In this document: positions 26,523-37,044 of the stretch, piece by piece | How positions within the stretch are numbered: the first letter of the stretch is position 1 | Layout of the letters: every line of letters begins with the position of its first letter | Origin: Xylanivirga thermophila | GTDB lineage: Bacteria > Bacillota > Clostridia > Caldicoprobacterales > Xylanivirgaceae | Direction of reading: 5' to 3' | NCBI RefSeq assembly: GCF_004138105.1 | Contig: NZ_RXHQ01000001.1 | Location: 172,976-236,975, forward strand | DNA length: 64,000 nucleotides | Notes under the pieces: model-generated | Database searches by the model: none | What the model was told of the DNA's origin: nothing | The model's input: only the letters and a program-made list of their open reading frames with translations | Translations under genes and position numbers: made by a program

Positions 26523-27931
26523 TAAACTATTTAAATCATGATATGGATAAATTAAAAGATGAATGTGGGGTATTTGGCATATTTGATAAGGATGGTTTGA
26601 ATGTAGGGGAGATCACATACTTTGGACTATATGCCCTTCAACATAGGGGACAGGAAAGTGCAGGAATTGCCATATCTACAGGAGACGACATATTATATCA
26701 CAAGGATATGGGTCTAGTACCGGAAGTTTTTGATGAGAAGATTATCGATTCTTTGAAAGATGGCAAGATTGCAATAGGTCATGTGCGGTATTCCACCGAA
26801 GGTGGGAGTTATCTTCATAATGCTCAACCTTTAGTTACCAAGTATAAAAAAGGCAGTATGGCATTATCCCATAATGGAAGTCTTGTAAATTCCCATGCCT
26901 TAAGACAGGATTTGGAGGACAAGGGGGCTATATTTCAAACCTCCATTGATAGTGAGGTAATGGCCAATATGCTGGCTAGATATAGTGATGAAGGCTTAGA
27001 AGAAGCCATTAAAAGGATGATAAGTGAGGTAAAGGGTTCATATGCATTGGTTATAATGACCGAAGACAAGCTAATAGGCATTAGGGATCCCGATGGTATA
27101 AGGCCTTTAGCCCTTGGAAAACTTGATAATTCATATATTATAGCGTCGGAGACGTGTGCATTTGACGCAGTTGGAGCCGAGTATATAAGGGATGTAAAGC
27201 CCGGCGAGATAATCATAGTAGATAAGGAAGGGCTTAAATCAATACAGACGCCTACGCCTCTGAAGTCTTCACTATGCATATTTGAATTTATATATTTTGC
27301 ACGTACAGACAGTACTATAGACGGGGTAAGTGTATATATGGCCCGCAAGGACGCAGGTAGGATATTGGCACTTGAACAGCCTGTAGATGCCGATTTGGTA
27401 ATAGGGGTACCTGATTCTGGTACAACTGCAGCATTAGGCTATGCAGAAGCATCTGGTATACCATTTGGTGAGGGTCTTATAAAAAACAGGTATGTGGGCA
27501 GGACTTTTATACAGCCTAGTCAACATATGCGGGAACAGGGTGTACGTATAAAATTGAATGCCTTGAGGAGAACGGTAAAGGGTAAGAGGATAGTAATGGT
27601 AGATGATTCAATAGTAAGGGGTACTACCAGTAAGGCTATAATAGAAATGCTAAGGTTGGCTGGAGCAAAGGAGATACACATGCGGATAAGCTCTCCACCG
27701 GTTAAGTATCCATGCTATTTCGGCATAGACACACCAGATCGTGATGAGCTTATAGGGGCAAATCTGCCGGTTGATAAGATTTGTTCTGAAATAGGTGCCG
27801 ATTCCCTTAGCTATTTGAGTATGGAAGGTCTTTTAAAGACAGTAGAGGGTAGCGGGTGTCACTTTTGTCTAGGATGTTTTGATAGCAATTATCCCATGGA
27901 TGTGGAAGGGGCATTGATAAATAAGGATTGA
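26519..27931 (+). CDS. purF: Amidophosphoribosyltransferase
   Basis: Transfers glutamine nitrogen to PRPP, the first committed step of purine synthesis. The 470-residue protein starts with a short propeptide ending before the catalytic Cys of ECGVFGIF, followed by [10 protein letters not shown] in the Ntn glutaminase domain. The PRPP-binding loop is [14 protein letters not shown]. The C-terminal [14 protein letters not shown] holds cysteines of the [4Fe-4S] cluster of Bacillus-type PurF. The start at 26519 is preferred over an upstream TTG without ribosome site; the propeptide length supports it. Confidence 0.95.
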   Translation: MINYLNHDMDKLKDECGVFGIFDKDGLNVGEITYFGLYALQHRGQESAGIAISTGDDILYHKDMGLVPEVFDEKIIDSLKDGKIAIGHVRYSTEGGSYLHNAQPLVTKYKKGSMALSHNGSLVNSHALRQDLEDKGAIFQTSIDSEVMANMLARYSDEGLEEAIKRMISEVKGSYALVIMTEDKLIGIRDPDGIRPLALGKLDNSYIIASETCAFDAVGAEYIRDVKPGEIIIVDKEGLKSIQTPTPLKSSLCIFEFIYFARTDSTIDGVSVYMARKDAGRILALEQPVDADLVIGVPDSGTTAALGYAEASGIPFGEGLIKNRYVGRTFIQPSQHMREQGVRIKLNALRRTVKGKRIVMVDDSIVRGTTSKAIIEMLRLAGAKEIHMRISSPPVKYPCYFGIDTPDRDELIGANLPVDKICSEIGADSLSYLSMEGLLKTVEGSGCHFCLGCFDSNYPMDVEGALINKD

Positions 27932-27944
27932 GGAGGGCTTTTTG

Positions 27945-28973
27945 ATGGGATTGACATATAAAGATGCGGGAGTGGATGTTGAAGCTGGATATAAAGCGGT
28001 ATCTCTGATGAAGGATAAAATATCCACTACATTTAATAAAAATGTTATAGGTGGTATAGGAAGTTTTGCCGGCTTATATGCATTGGATCTACAGGATATG
28101 AAGGAACCGGTTTTAGTATCAGGTACGGATGGGGTAGGTACAAAGCTGAAATTGGCATTTATACAGGATAAGCATGACACAATTGGTCAGGATTGTGTGG
28201 CTATGTGCGTAAACGATATAGTATGCCAGGGCGCAAAACCCCTTTTCTTTTTAGACTATATAGCAACGGGTAAATTATACCCTGAAAAGATAGCCCAAAT
28301 AGTAAGTGGTGTAGCGGATGGATGTGTGCAGTCTGAATGTGCACTTATAGGTGGGGAAACTGCGGAGATGCCTGGATTTTATGAGGAAGACGAATATGAT
28401 TTGGCTGGGTTTGCAGTAGGTATAGTAGATAGGAAAAAGATAATAGATGGTTCACGAATACAAAATGGTGATGTCCTAATTGGGCTTCAATCATCAGGGG
28501 TTCATAGCAATGGTTATTCCTTGGTGAGAAAGATTGTAATGGATGAGAAAAATAGAATTGATGAATATTATGATGAGCTTGGGTGTACGGTAGGAGAAGC
28601 TCTGTTAAGACCTACCCGTATATATGTAAAGGCCGTACTTGGCATTATTAATAAATTTGATATAAAAGGTATATCTCATATTACCGGAGGCGGATTTATA
28701 GAGAATATTCCAAGGATGTTGCCAAAGGGATTGCAGGCAGAGATACAGCTTGGAAGCTGGGAGGTAAAACCCATATTCAACCTTCTCAAAACCTGGGGTA
28801 ATATGGATGATGGGGCCATGTTAAATACATTTAATATGGGCATTGGCATGGTAATGGCCTGTTCAAATGAGAATGCATCAGGCATAATAGACATCTTGAA
28901 AGATTTAGGGTATCCTGCAAGCATTATAGGCAGAGTAATAGAAGGTCATGATGGAGTGAGGTTTGTAAAATGA
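27945..28973 (+). CDS. purM: Phosphoribosylformylglycinamidine cyclo-ligase (AIR synthetase)
   Basis: Closes the imidazole ring to form AIR using ATP. The 342-residue protein shows the PurM motifs [17 protein letters not shown], the [10 protein letters not shown] nucleotide loop, [18 protein letters not shown] and [17 protein letters not shown] at the right distance selects the ATG at 27945 rather than the TTG just before it. It is 13 bases after purF, and its TGA overlaps the purN ATG. Confidence 0.96.
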   Translation: MGLTYKDAGVDVEAGYKAVSLMKDKISTTFNKNVIGGIGSFAGLYALDLQDMKEPVLVSGTDGVGTKLKLAFIQDKHDTIGQDCVAMCVNDIVCQGAKPLFFLDYIATGKLYPEKIAQIVSGVADGCVQSECALIGGETAEMPGFYEEDEYDLAGFAVGIVDRKKIIDGSRIQNGDVLIGLQSSGVHSNGYSLVRKIVMDEKNRIDEYYDELGCTVGEALLRPTRIYVKAVLGIINKFDIKGISHITGGGFIENIPRMLPKGLQAEIQLGSWEVKPIFNLLKTWGNMDDGAMLNTFNMGIGMVMACSNENASGIIDILKDLGYPASIIGRVIEGHDGVRFVK

Positions 28974-29587
28974 AAAGATTAGGTATACTCATATCCGGGG
29001 GAGGTACCGATCTCCAGTCCATAATAGACAATATAAAAAATGGATATATACCTGCCGAGATAGGCGTGGTAATTTCAAATAAAAAGGACGCTTATGGCCT
29101 TGTACGTGCTAAGGACAATGGTATACCAGCAGTATACCTATGCAAAAAGCATTATAAAAACAATGAGGAATTTAATTTGGCTATTTTAGATCAGCTACAA
29201 CAGTATAATATAGATTATGTGGTATTAGCTGGCTATTTAAATATATTATCATCTGATGTTATAAGGGCATATCCAAATAAGATAATAAACATACATCCTT
29301 CCCTTATACCGTCATTTTGTGGCAAAGGGTTTTATGGTGAAAAGGTACATCAGGCAGTATTGGACTATGGTGTAAAGGTAACCGGTGCTACAGTCCATTT
29401 TGTAGATGAGGGTACGGACACCGGTCCTATCATTCTCCAGCAACCAGTTATGATAAAGGAAGATGATGATCCAGAGAGTTTATCCAGCCGGGTGCTGGAA
29501 GTAGAACATAGGATATTGCCCGATGCGGTAAAACTCTTGGTAGAGGACAGACTAAAGATACATGGGCGAAGGGTTATTATTAGATAG
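28970..29587 (+). CDS. purN: Phosphoribosylglycinamide formyltransferase
   Basis: Formylates GAR with 10-formyl-tetrahydrofolate. The 205-residue protein carries the N-terminal [17 protein letters not shown] loop, the catalytic [12 protein letters not shown] (Asn and His), and the [13 protein letters not shown] segment with the catalytic Asp. It overlaps purM by four bases (ATGA) and precedes purH. The order M-N-H-D is the usual Firmicute one. Confidence 0.96.
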   Translation: MKRLGILISGGGTDLQSIIDNIKNGYIPAEIGVVISNKKDAYGLVRAKDNGIPAVYLCKKHYKNNEEFNLAILDQLQQYNIDYVVLAGYLNILSSDVIRAYPNKIINIHPSLIPSFCGKGFYGEKVHQAVLDYGVKVTGATVHFVDEGTDTGPIILQQPVMIKEDDDPESLSSRVLEVEHRILPDAVKLLVEDRLKIHGRRVIIR

Positions 29588-29604
29588 AGGAGGTTTTTAT
29601 TACA

Positions 29605-31152
29605 ATGAAAAGACGAGCAATAATAAGCGTGTCGGATAAAACGGGCATAGTAGAATTTGCCAGGAGATTGAGCAGTTTTGATGTGGAGATAGTATCTACA
29701 GGAGGTACTGCTAAAGTGCTTCAAGAGGCGGGAGTATCTGTTACAAATGTAAGCGATATTACTGGATTCCCAGAATGTTTAGATGGCAGGGTAAAGACAC
29801 TTCATCCCAATATACATGCTGGTATCTTGGCAATGCGCCAAAACAGTGAACATATGAAACAACTAGGGGAGCTTGATATTACCCCTGTTGATTTTGTAAT
29901 CATAAATCTGTATCCATTTAAAGAAACCATATTAAAGGATGGAGTAAAATTAGAAGAAGCTATTGAAAACATAGATATAGGCGGACCATCTATGTTGAGG
30001 GCGGCAGCTAAAAACTATCAGGATGTCACGGTGCTAATAGATCCTAATGATTATGAAAAGGTATTAGATGAGCTAGAGGAAAATGGAGAAGTTAAAAGAG
30101 AGACTAAATTCTATCTAGCTGCTAAAGTATTTGAACATACTGCTCATTATGATGCTCTTATTGCTAATTATCTAAGCAAACAGGTAAATGATGAGGAATT
30201 CCCTGAGCTTCTTACACTTACCTATGAAAAAGTGCAGACCATGCGCTATGGAGAAAATCCCCATCAGAAAGGTGTGTTCTATAAGGAAGTAGGTAATATC
30301 CCCGCTAGCCTTATAAATGCAAAACAGCTCCATGGGAAGGCGCTTTCATACAATAATATAAACGATACAAATGGTGCCATAGAGGCCCTAAAGGAATTTG
30401 ATGAACCAACTGTAGTTGCTGTAAAGCATGCAAACCCCTGTGGAGTTGGTACCGCTTCTACCATATATGATGCCTATAAAAAGGCATATGATGGTGATCC
30501 CATATCCATATTTGGAGGCATAATAGTTGCTAACAGGGAGATTGATGCAGAGACTGCTGCAGAGATAAACAAGATATTTGTAGAGATAGTAGTGGCACCT
30601 TCCTATACAGAGGAGGCTTTGGATATACTGTTCAAGAAGAAAAACATCAGAGTGTTAGAGTTAGGGGATATTAATACAAAAACTCCTAAGGGCACATGGG
30701 ATATGAAAAAGGTATATGGAGGTTTGCTAGTACAGGACTTTGATACTGAGCTTCTACCAGCTATGGAGGATTTAGAGGTGGTAACTGATAAAAAGCCAAC
30801 GGATAGGGAGATGGAAGATCTCATATTTGCTTGGAAGGTAGTTAAACATACAAAATCCAATGCTATAGTAATAGCGAAGGATAATGCCACTTTAGGGGTA
30901 GGTCCTGGACAGACCAATAGGATATGGGCAGCTGAGCAGGCTATAGACAGGAGTGGAGACAAAGTAAAGGGAGCGGTTATGGCATCAGATGCATTTTTCC
31001 CATTTCCAGACTGTGTAGAAGCTGCTGCAAAGGCAGGAATTACTGCTATTATACAACCTGGTGGTTCCATAAGGGATGATCAATCGATAGAGGCATGCAA
31101 TAAATATGGCATAGCAATGATATTTACTGGCATGCGTCATTTTAAACATTAA
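29605..31152 (+). CDS. purH: Bifunctional AICAR transformylase/IMP cyclohydrolase
   Basis: Carries out the last two steps to IMP. The 515-residue protein has the N-terminal IMP cyclohydrolase domain ([43 protein letters not shown]) and the C-terminal AICAR transformylase domain ([25 protein letters not shown] with the catalytic Lys-His, and FFPFPDCVE). GAGGAGG precedes the ATG. It lies 17 bases after purN and 21 before purD. Confidence 0.97.
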   Translation: MKRRAIISVSDKTGIVEFARRLSSFDVEIVSTGGTAKVLQEAGVSVTNVSDITGFPECLDGRVKTLHPNIHAGILAMRQNSEHMKQLGELDITPVDFVIINLYPFKETILKDGVKLEEAIENIDIGGPSMLRAAAKNYQDVTVLIDPNDYEKVLDELEENGEVKRETKFYLAAKVFEHTAHYDALIANYLSKQVNDEEFPELLTLTYEKVQTMRYGENPHQKGVFYKEVGNIPASLINAKQLHGKALSYNNINDTNGAIEALKEFDEPTVVAVKHANPCGVGTASTIYDAYKKAYDGDPISIFGGIIVANREIDAETAAEINKIFVEIVVAPSYTEEALDILFKKKNIRVLELGDINTKTPKGTWDMKKVYGGLLVQDFDTELLPAMEDLEVVTDKKPTDREMEDLIFAWKVVKHTKSNAIVIAKDNATLGVGPGQTNRIWAAEQAIDRSGDKVKGAVMASDAFFPFPDCVEAAAKAGITAIIQPGGSIRDDQSIEACNKYGIAMIFTGMRHFKH

Positions 31153-31173
31153 TCTTATAAGGGCGTGAGACGG

Positions 31174-32433
31174 ATGAAGGTACTAGTAGTTGGAGGAGGA
31201 GGGCGTGAGCATGCCCTCATATGGAAATTAAAGCAGAGTAGTAAGGTATCTAAAATCTATTGTGCTCCTGGCAATGGTGGTATAGGAGATATGGCTGATT
31301 GTATACCCATACAGGCCACCGATGTAGAGCATATGGTGGAGTTTGCAAGGGAAAATGCTGTGGACCTAACCATAGTAACTCCCGATGATCCTTTAGCATT
31401 AGGCATGGTAGATGCACTAAATAATGCGGGATTAAGGGCATTTGGACCTACCAGGGATGCGGCTATACTGGAATGGAGCAAGGCATATGCCAAAGATTTT
31501 ATGAAAAAATATAATATACCCACTGCAAAATATGAGGTTTTTAATGATTATAATGAGGCAATAAAATATCTAGACAAAATATCATATCCTGTAGTCATAA
31601 AGGCTGACGGCCTTGCATTAGGTAAGGGTGTTGTAATTGCAGGTAGCAAACAAGAGGCTGTGGAAGCATTAGATGATTGTATGCTAAAGAAGGTATTTGG
31701 TAATTCAGGTAGCAGAGTAATCATAGAAGAATTTCTGAGCGGACGTGAGGTTTCCATATTGACTTTTACTGATGGCATGACGGTGGTGCCAATGCTAAGT
31801 TCCCAAGATCATAAAAAGGCTTTTGACAATGATATGGGGCCTAATACCGGGGGGATGGGGGCATTTGCTCCAAGTCCATACTATACAGAAGAGGTGGCTA
31901 AATATACATATGAAAATATAATAAAGCCTACAATAGAGGGAATGCTCAAGGAGGGCAGGAGATTTAAAGGTATCTTATACTTTGGGCTTATGCTAACGGA
32001 CAATGGACCAAAGTTATTAGAATATAATGCAAGGTTTGGCGATCCGGAAACTCAGGCAGTATTGCCCCTTTTAAAAACGGAGATCATAGATATATTTGAC
32101 GCCATAATAGATGAGCGACTGGATGAGATGGATATAAGTTGGGATAACAGATCGGCTGCTTGCGTGGTTATAGCTTCTGGAGGTTATCCAAAGACATATC
32201 AAAAAGGCTATGAGATAGAGGGGCTAGATGAAATAAAAAAACATGGGGATTTGTTTATATTTCATGCCGGTACCAAAAAGAAAGAGGATAAGTATTATAC
32301 CAATGGCGGGAGAGTGCTAGGAATAACATGCATAGGACAAGATGTAATATCAGCTGCAGAGAAGGTATATGATAATATAACAAAAGTGAATTTTAAAGAT
32401 ATGTTTTATCGTACAGATATTGGCAGAGCATAG
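31174..32433 (+). CDS. purD: Phosphoribosylamine-glycine ligase (GAR synthetase)
   Basis: Joins glycine to phosphoribosylamine with ATP. The 419-residue ATP-grasp protein starts MKVLVVGGGGREHALIWKL and contains KADGLALGKGVVIA and the signature RFGDPETQAVLPLL. The GTG three codons earlier is open but sits against the AAGGGC site, and the MKVLVVGGGGREHA start is conserved, so 31174 is used. It ends the purine operon; its TAG stop lies inside the terminator palindrome. Confidence 0.96.
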   Translation: MKVLVVGGGGREHALIWKLKQSSKVSKIYCAPGNGGIGDMADCIPIQATDVEHMVEFARENAVDLTIVTPDDPLALGMVDALNNAGLRAFGPTRDAAILEWSKAYAKDFMKKYNIPTAKYEVFNDYNEAIKYLDKISYPVVIKADGLALGKGVVIAGSKQEAVEALDDCMLKKVFGNSGSRVIIEEFLSGREVSILTFTDGMTVVPMLSSQDHKKAFDNDMGPNTGGMGAFAPSPYYTEEVAKYTYENIIKPTIEGMLKEGRRFKGILYFGLMLTDNGPKLLEYNARFGDPETQAVLPLLKTEIIDIFDAIIDERLDEMDISWDNRSAACVVIASGGYPKTYQKGYEIEGLDEIKKHGDLFIFHAGTKKKEDKYYTNGGRVLGITCIGQDVISAAEKVYDNITKVNFKDMFYRTDIGRA

Positions 32434-32485
32434 ATAAAAGTCCCTGAATTTCTAGAAATTCAGGGACTTTTATCTATGCTTTTTG
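32427..32485 (+). terminator. Perfect 54-bp palindromic terminator over the purD stop
   Basis: Bases 32427-32480 form a perfect palindrome with 27-base arms, from AGCATAGATAAAAGTCCC to its reverse complement, followed by a T-run. The purD TAG (32431-32433) is within the left arm. Confidence 0.9.
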
Positions 32486-32558
32486 ATATAATAATTATAA
32501 GGAATTGGGAATATACGTTTTAAAATTTATACTAAAATTAAAAAGATTAATATTAAGA

Positions 32559-32587
32559 TTGACAATTATAAGATATAAAACTATACT
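32559..32587 (+). promoter_or_regulatory. Sigma-A promoter of the SHOCT-YvlD operon
   Basis: TTGACA (32559-32564), 17-base spacer, TATACT (32582-32587), about 48 bases before the first gene. Confidence 0.75.
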
Positions 32588-32635
32588 GATAATATATATT
32601 AAAGTTCAACTTTAAATAATAAAAGGGGGATAAAG

Positions 32636-33034
32636 ATGGATGAGAAATTAAAGATCTTGACTATGGTAGAAGAAGGTAAGATAACGGCCGAGGAGGGGAT
32701 GGAACTTTTAAAGGCATTGGGGGATGAAAATCAATCTGAAAAGTATGGCAAAGATGGTAGAAAGAGATTTTTGCGGATTGATGTACAAGATGGTGAGGAA
32801 ACCAAAGTAAATGTTAATATACCGCTGGCTCTTTTAAAGGTGGGGGCTAAATTTAAAAATGTAGCATTTAAATTCATTCCCGAAGATGTCCAAAATGAAT
32901 TAGGGGATAAGGGAATAGATCTGGAAGAGATAGATATTGATGAGCTTTTAAACATGATAGATAATGGAGTACTAGATGGACCATTGGTGGATGTAAATGA
33001 CGGTGAAGACAAGGTACGTATATATGTGGAATGA
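32636..33034 (+). CDS. SHOCT-like domain protein (YvlB/LiaX N-terminal type)
   Basis: A 132-residue acidic protein. The N-terminal KILTMVEEGKITAEEGMELL helix pair is the SHOCT-like module found at the start of YvlB-type proteins linked to cell-envelope stress, and the remainder has strand-rich and acidic segments (DLEEIDIDELLNMID) without recognised family. GGGGG precedes the ATG. It begins a three-gene unit ending with a YvlD-like membrane protein, the same association as in the yvlABCD operon of Bacillus. A membrane-stress role is inferred from that association. Confidence 0.7.
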   Translation: MDEKLKILTMVEEGKITAEEGMELLKALGDENQSEKYGKDGRKRFLRIDVQDGEETKVNVNIPLALLKVGAKFKNVAFKFIPEDVQNELGDKGIDLEEIDIDELLNMIDNGVLDGPLVDVNDGEDKVRIYVE

Positions 33035-33362
33035 CATATTATCTAGATTTTGTTTTAATCATACTCTATTGGTAAAGGTTAGGACGGACGAAGGCAAGAG
33101 AATAGTAATACCATTATCCCTATGGGCTATGGAAACTACAATTGATTCTGTTGCAGATTTAGTTTGTGTTCTGGAGAGATTTATTCCTGGGCTTAAAAAA
33201 GCCGTTTTAAAGAAGGTAAATATTACAGCATTAAATGAAATGAGTTTATATAAGGCATTAAATGCCCTTTACTATATACTGCGTGTACTAAGACGATGTG
33301 GGCGTGTAGATCTTGTAAATGTACAAAGTGATGATACTAGAGTATCCATAAAGCTATGTTGA
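33024..33362 (+). CDS. Unknown 112-residue protein
   Basis: No family was recognised. The predicted protein, starting MWNDILSRFCFNHTLLVKV, has an N-terminal strand region, a central helical region (FIPGLKKAVLKKVNI) and a basic C-terminus. The start at 33024 uses AAGG nine bases upstream and overlaps the preceding gene by 11 bases, indicating coupling; the frame is open nine codons further but without a ribosome site. It is conserved in position between SHOCT-like and YvlD-like genes in what looks like an envelope-related operon. Confidence 0.6.
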   Translation: MWNDILSRFCFNHTLLVKVRTDEGKRIVIPLSLWAMETTIDSVADLVCVLERFIPGLKKAVLKKVNITALNEMSLYKALNALYYILRVLRRCGRVDLVNVQSDDTRVSIKLC

Positions 33363-33387
33363 TTTATCTGAATTGGAGGATTTAAAA

Positions 33388-33729
33388 TTGAAAAAACAGA
33401 TTTTAAAATTGGCATGCAATATATTAGCTTTTTATCTAGCTTCCTTGATTATACCTTCAGGTGTGAGTATAAGTGGAGGAGAGGGTTTGGTTATTGCAGC
33501 TTTGGTGTTGTGGGTGATCAATATCCTCATAAGACCTTTGTTGCTGCTTATAACCATACCGATAAATGTATTTACACTGGGCATATTCACATTGGTAGTG
33601 GATAGCTGGATGATAATGTTAACTGGTAAAATAGTGAATGGTCTTACTATATATGGATTCTGGGCAGCATTTTTGATTGCCCTTATAGTAACATTATTAA
33701 ATGAAATTATAAACTCAATAAAACAATAA
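33388..33729 (+). CDS. YvlD/phage-holin-like (superfamily IV) membrane protein
   Basis: A 113-residue protein with four hydrophobic segments: about residues 6-25 (LACNILAFYLASLIIPSG), 32-50 (GLVIAALVLWVINILIRPLL), 55-75 and 85-110. The NILIRPLLLLITIPINVFTLG stretch is characteristic of YvlD, often annotated as phage holin family IV although it is chromosomal. GGAGG before the TTG at 33388 fixes the start; the in-frame TTG at 33373 overlaps that site. It ends the SHOCT operon and converges on dapB. Confidence 0.8.
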   Translation: MKKQILKLACNILAFYLASLIIPSGVSISGGEGLVIAALVLWVINILIRPLLLLITIPINVFTLGIFTLVVDSWMIMLTGKIVNGLTIYGFWAAFLIALIVTLLNEIINSIKQ

Positions 33730-33759
33730 GGGAGCCTAGTTTAGGCTCCCTGTTTCTAT
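33730..33759. terminator. Convergent terminator between yvlD-like gene and dapB
   Basis: GGGAGCCTA (33730-33738), a 3-base loop and TAGGCTCCC (33742-33750), with T-rich sequence on both sides. The dapB TAG codon (33738-33736 on the minus strand) is inside the stem. Confidence 0.8.
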
Positions 33760-34506
33760 TAGATCATCCATATTATAAAGATTAGGTGTTTTACCTATCA
33801 AAAATTTTGCAGCTTGAATTGCACCTATTGCAAATATCTGTTTTGAAAAAGCGGTATGTTTTATCTCTATGACTTCATCTTGACCGGCAAAAATTATACT
33901 ATGTTCACCTACTATAGTACCACCGCGTATGGCATGTATCCCGATCTCGTTTTTAGAGCGCTTATCATTTTTAGAGTGCCTTCCATATGTGTACTCTTTT
34001 TTAGGATTAAGCATACTGTTTATGGTATCAGCCAGCATATATGCGGTGCCGCTGGGCGCATCCACCTTTTGGTTATGATGTTTTTCAACTATCTCTATAT
34101 CGAATTTATCTCCAAGTACGCATGCAGCTAGTTTAGCCATTTCACCTGTTACATTTATACCCAGTGACATATTGGCTGATTGGAATATGGGGATGTTTTT
34201 TGATTTTTCTATTATAAGATTCATATTATCTTCTGAAAGACCAGTAGTTGCTATTACTACAGGTATTCCTCGCTTTTCTGCCGATTCTATTAGTGCTGGT
34301 ACGGCTGTATGCACTGAAAAATCAATTATAACATCCGCAGATACTTTGCATTCTTCCAGGGATTGATATACGGGAAAATCTTTTTCTACTTTGTCACTTA
34401 TCTTATCGATGCCAGCTACTATATTTATATCTGGATCGGACATTGCTACCCGGGTTACTACCTTACCCATTGTACCATTACAGCCATGTATTATGATATT
34501 TGTCAT
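33736..34506 (-). CDS. dapB: 4-hydroxy-tetrahydrodipicolinate reductase
   Basis: NAD(P)H-dependent reductase of the diaminopimelate/lysine pathway. The 256-residue protein has the nucleotide-binding start IIIHGCNGTMGKVV, VIIDFSVHTAV, and the signature EIVEKHHNQKVDAPSGTA with the catalytic His-His and Lys. It is last in the asd-dapA-dapB operon, 36 bases after dapA, and is controlled by the upstream lysine riboswitch. Its stop overlaps the convergent terminator. Confidence 0.96.
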   Translation of the reverse strand: MTNIIIHGCNGTMGKVVTRVAMSDPDINIVAGIDKISDKVEKDFPVYQSLEECKVSADVIIDFSVHTAVPALIESAEKRGIPVVIATTGLSEDNMNLIIEKSKNIPIFQSANMSLGINVTGEMAKLAACVLGDKFDIEIVEKHHNQKVDAPSGTAYMLADTINSMLNPKKEYTYGRHSKNDKRSKNEIGIHAIRGGTIVGEHSIIFAGQDEVIEIKHTAFSKQIFAIGAIQAAKFLIGKTPNLYNMDDLIETGSLN

Positions 34507-34542
34507 TTGTTATTCTCTCCTCATTGTTAACTATATACTAAT

Positions 34543-35421
34543 CTATATTTCAAGTCCATAATCCATCATGCGAGTTTTAAGCAGTTGAAGGTTCTTTTCA
34601 GAGAGTTCAACCAGAGGCAGACGTAAGTTCCCCATATTGAATCCCATTAAGTTAAGTGCAGTTTTTACGGGGATGGGATTTACTTCTGAAAACAGTGCAT
34701 CTATAAGAGGCTTTAACTTGAATTGTAACTCTCTGCTCCCGCCTACATCGCCGTGCAAAAATTTCATGACCATGTCATGGGTATCCTTAGGTGCTATATT
34801 TGCCACTACAGATATTACACCCTTACCACCTAGGGAAAGTATAGGAACTACCATATCATCATTTCCGGAATACATGTCCATATTTGGACATAACCTAGCC
34901 ATTTCAACAGCCTGGGTTATATTGCCGCTAGCTTCCTTGATGCCAGTGATGTTTTTGATCTTTGATAGTTCTAATAATGTTTCCGGTTTTATATTAAGTC
35001 CTGTACGCCCAGGCACATTATATATTATTATAGGTAGATCTACTTTTTCAGCAACAGCATTGTAATGAGCTACAAGACCCTTTTGCGATGTCTTATTATA
35101 GTAGGGTGTAACTATCAAAAGGGCATCTGCACCCAATCCTTCCGCATCTCTTGAAGCTTTTATGACTGAATCTGTACAGTTCCCACCTGTACCGGCTATG
35201 ACGGGTACTCTTCCATTTACCTGCTCAACGGTAAATTCTATTACTGCATTCCGTTCTTCTAGTGACATAGTGGAAGGTTCTCCTGTCGTACCGCATACCA
35301 GTATGGCATCGGTAGACTGGGATATTTGAAATTCTAAAAGGTTTTTTAGAGTATCAAAGTTTACACCACTTTCATTGAACGGGGTAGATAGGGCAACACA
35401 ACTACCGGTAAAAATACTCAT
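34543..35421 (-). CDS. dapA: 4-hydroxy-tetrahydrodipicolinate synthase
   Basis: Condenses pyruvate with aspartate semialdehyde. The 292-residue TIM-barrel lyase shows [16 protein letters not shown], the active-site Tyr in [14 protein letters not shown] and the Schiff-base Lys in [18 protein letters not shown]-type site precedes the ATG. It starts eight bases after the asd stop and is followed by dapB, giving the first pathway steps after aspartyl phosphate in one operon. Confidence 0.96.
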   Translation of the reverse strand: MSIFTGSCVALSTPFNESGVNFDTLKNLLEFQISQSTDAILVCGTTGEPSTMSLEERNAVIEFTVEQVNGRVPVIAGTGGNCTDSVIKASRDAEGLGADALLIVTPYYNKTSQKGLVAHYNAVAEKVDLPIIIYNVPGRTGLNIKPETLLELSKIKNITGIKEASGNITQAVEMARLCPNMDMYSGNDDMVVPILSLGGKGVISVVANIAPKDTHDMVMKFLHGDVGGSRELQFKLKPLIDALFSEVNPIPVKTALNLMGFNMGNLRLPLVELSEKNLQLLKTRMMDYGLEI

Positions 35422-35428
35422 AATATTA

Positions 35429-36445
35429 TCACCTTTCTAACATTCCATTTTCCCAATATTCAATGACCTTTTCAGCAATCTGGATGGTATTTGTGGCTGC
35501 TCCTTTTCTGATATTATCTGCCACCACCCATAGATTTACGCCGCTGTCCACACTGAAATCTCGTCTTATTCGACCCACGAAGACTTCATCTTTGCCGTCT
35601 GCTGTCACAGCCATTGGATACTGGTTGTTTTCTGGATCATCTACTACCATCAGGCCAGGGAAATCAGACAATAATTTTTTTAGTTCATCAAGTTTAAAAT
35701 CCTTTTTAAATTCTATATTTATAGCTTCACTATGGCAATTGAATACCGGGACCCTTACAGTAGTAGCTGTTATTTTTATATTAGGATCTCCTAATATTTT
35801 GTGGGTTTCATCAATCATCTTCATTTCTTCCTTAGTATACCCATTATCTAGAAAACTGTCTATATGGGGCAGGCAATTTGAAAAAATGGGGTAGGGAAAT
35901 TTTTGTGGAGCTTCGCCTTTTATGCCATTTTCAAGATCCAGATAGCCCCCGCGGCCTGCACCGGATACTGCCTGATATGTGGAATATACTATTCTTTTTA
36001 TGCCATATGCATCATAAAGTGGTTTTAATGGCACCATGGCTTGAATAGTAGAGCAGTTTGGATTGGCTATTATGCCATTATGTTTTAATATATCCTTTGG
36101 ATTTACCTCAGGAACTACGAGGGGCACGTTGTCATCCATACGCCATGCACTGCTATTGTCGATTACTACTATGCCCTTTTTGGCAGCTATGGGAGCAAAT
36201 TTTTTACTAACAGAACCACCTGCAGAGAATAGTGCTATATCTATATCCTTGTCATCAAAACATTCTTCAGTAAGTTCTTGAATGGTATGTTTTTCTCCCA
36301 TGAAATCTACTTGTTTGCCAGCTGATCTTGAGGAGGCAAACAGATAATATTTGCTTACAGGTAGCTTTCTATCTTCTAATACTTTTAAAAAGGTCCGACC
36401 TACCATGCCAGTAGCTCCAACTATAGCAATATTGTATTTTTTCAT
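35429..36445 (-). CDS. asd: Aspartate-semialdehyde dehydrogenase
   Basis: Reduces aspartyl phosphate to the semialdehyde. The 338-residue protein has the NADP-binding [18 protein letters not shown], the catalytic Cys in [15 protein letters not shown] and the downstream HxxR-type substrate segment near [23 protein letters not shown] precedes the ATG. It is first in the lysine-riboswitch operon. Because it is placed before dapA and dapB, the operon is dedicated to diaminopimelate and lysine; lysC is not in the window. Confidence 0.95.
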   Translation of the reverse strand: MKKYNIAIVGATGMVGRTFLKVLEDRKLPVSKYYLFASSRSAGKQVDFMGEKHTIQELTEECFDDKDIDIALFSAGGSVSKKFAPIAAKKGIVVIDNSSAWRMDDNVPLVVPEVNPKDILKHNGIIANPNCSTIQAMVPLKPLYDAYGIKRIVYSTYQAVSGAGRGGYLDLENGIKGEAPQKFPYPIFSNCLPHIDSFLDNGYTKEEMKMIDETHKILGDPNIKITATTVRVPVFNCHSEAINIEFKKDFKLDELKKLLSDFPGLMVVDDPENNQYPMAVTADGKDEVFVGRIRRDFSVDSGVNLWVVADNIRKGAATNTIQIAEKVIEYWENGMLER

Positions 36446-36544
36446 TTGATTTCCTCCTGTTTATTTATAATATCCACAACCTATGAGTTTAAACCATCCT
36501 CAATAATTATGATATGCACTATAAAAAACGGTTGTGAGATTAGT

Positions 36545-36580
36545 TTTTAAAAAATAAAAACGGCTGATAGAACACCAGCC
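36545..36580 (-). terminator. Lysine-riboswitch terminator
   Basis: On the minus strand CGGCTG (36580-36575), a nine-base loop, CAGCCG (36565-36560), then TTTTTATTTTTT. It is about 45 bases 3' of the aptamer and before the asd ribosome site. Confidence 0.85.
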
Positions 36581-36625
36581 GCCTCCGTCGCAAATGATAT
36601 ATGGGTAGCAAAACCCGTCCAACGA

Positions 36626-36806
36626 AGACAGTCAGCGCTCCATCAATTAAAAAACTGATGACAGTCCAAAGATTATTCATCCATGAACCAGGAAACGACC
36701 ATATGGGAGGGTAGTTTCCTTCGGCGATTCCTCCTTTTGATCATGTTCATAGGAGCCCATACTCCTCATATGACCTACTTATAGAAAACGCACCTCTAAA
36801 CTGTCT
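36626..36806 (-). promoter_or_regulatory. Lysine riboswitch (L box)
   Basis: Read on the minus strand, P1 is AGACAGT (36806-36800) with ACTGTCT (36632-36626). Conserved core segments are TAGAGGTGCG, ATCGCCGAAGG, CTTTGGACTGTCA and TGGAGCG in the correct order with five hairpin arms. It sits upstream of a terminator and asd-dapA-dapB, so lysine should terminate transcription of its own precursor pathway. Confidence 0.92.
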
Positions 36807-36895
36807 AAAAACATCATACATTTTTTTAATAATAACATTCATATATGTTGTTGTCAAATATTTTTTGATATTTTGCAGATTTAAGCATCTTGTTC

Positions 36896-36955
36896 TTGAC
36901 TATAACAGAAATAATTGCTAATATATTATTAGCACTCAATACAGGAGAGTGCTAA
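36896..36955 (+). promoter_or_regulatory. htpG promoter with perfect CIRCE operator
   Basis: TTGACT (36896-36901), 17-base spacer, TAATAT (36919-36924). Immediately downstream TTAGCACTC (36929-36937), nine bases, GAGTGCTAA (36947-36955), the exact CIRCE consensus bound by HrcA, with the arms extended by further AT pairs. HrcA control of htpG is therefore indicated. Confidence 0.93.
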
Positions 36956-37044
36956 TAATATATACATAATGGATGTAAAACGGCCTCTACTAAATAGAAG
37001 AGGTTGTTATAAATAATAAAATATTATGAAAGGAAATGATAAAA

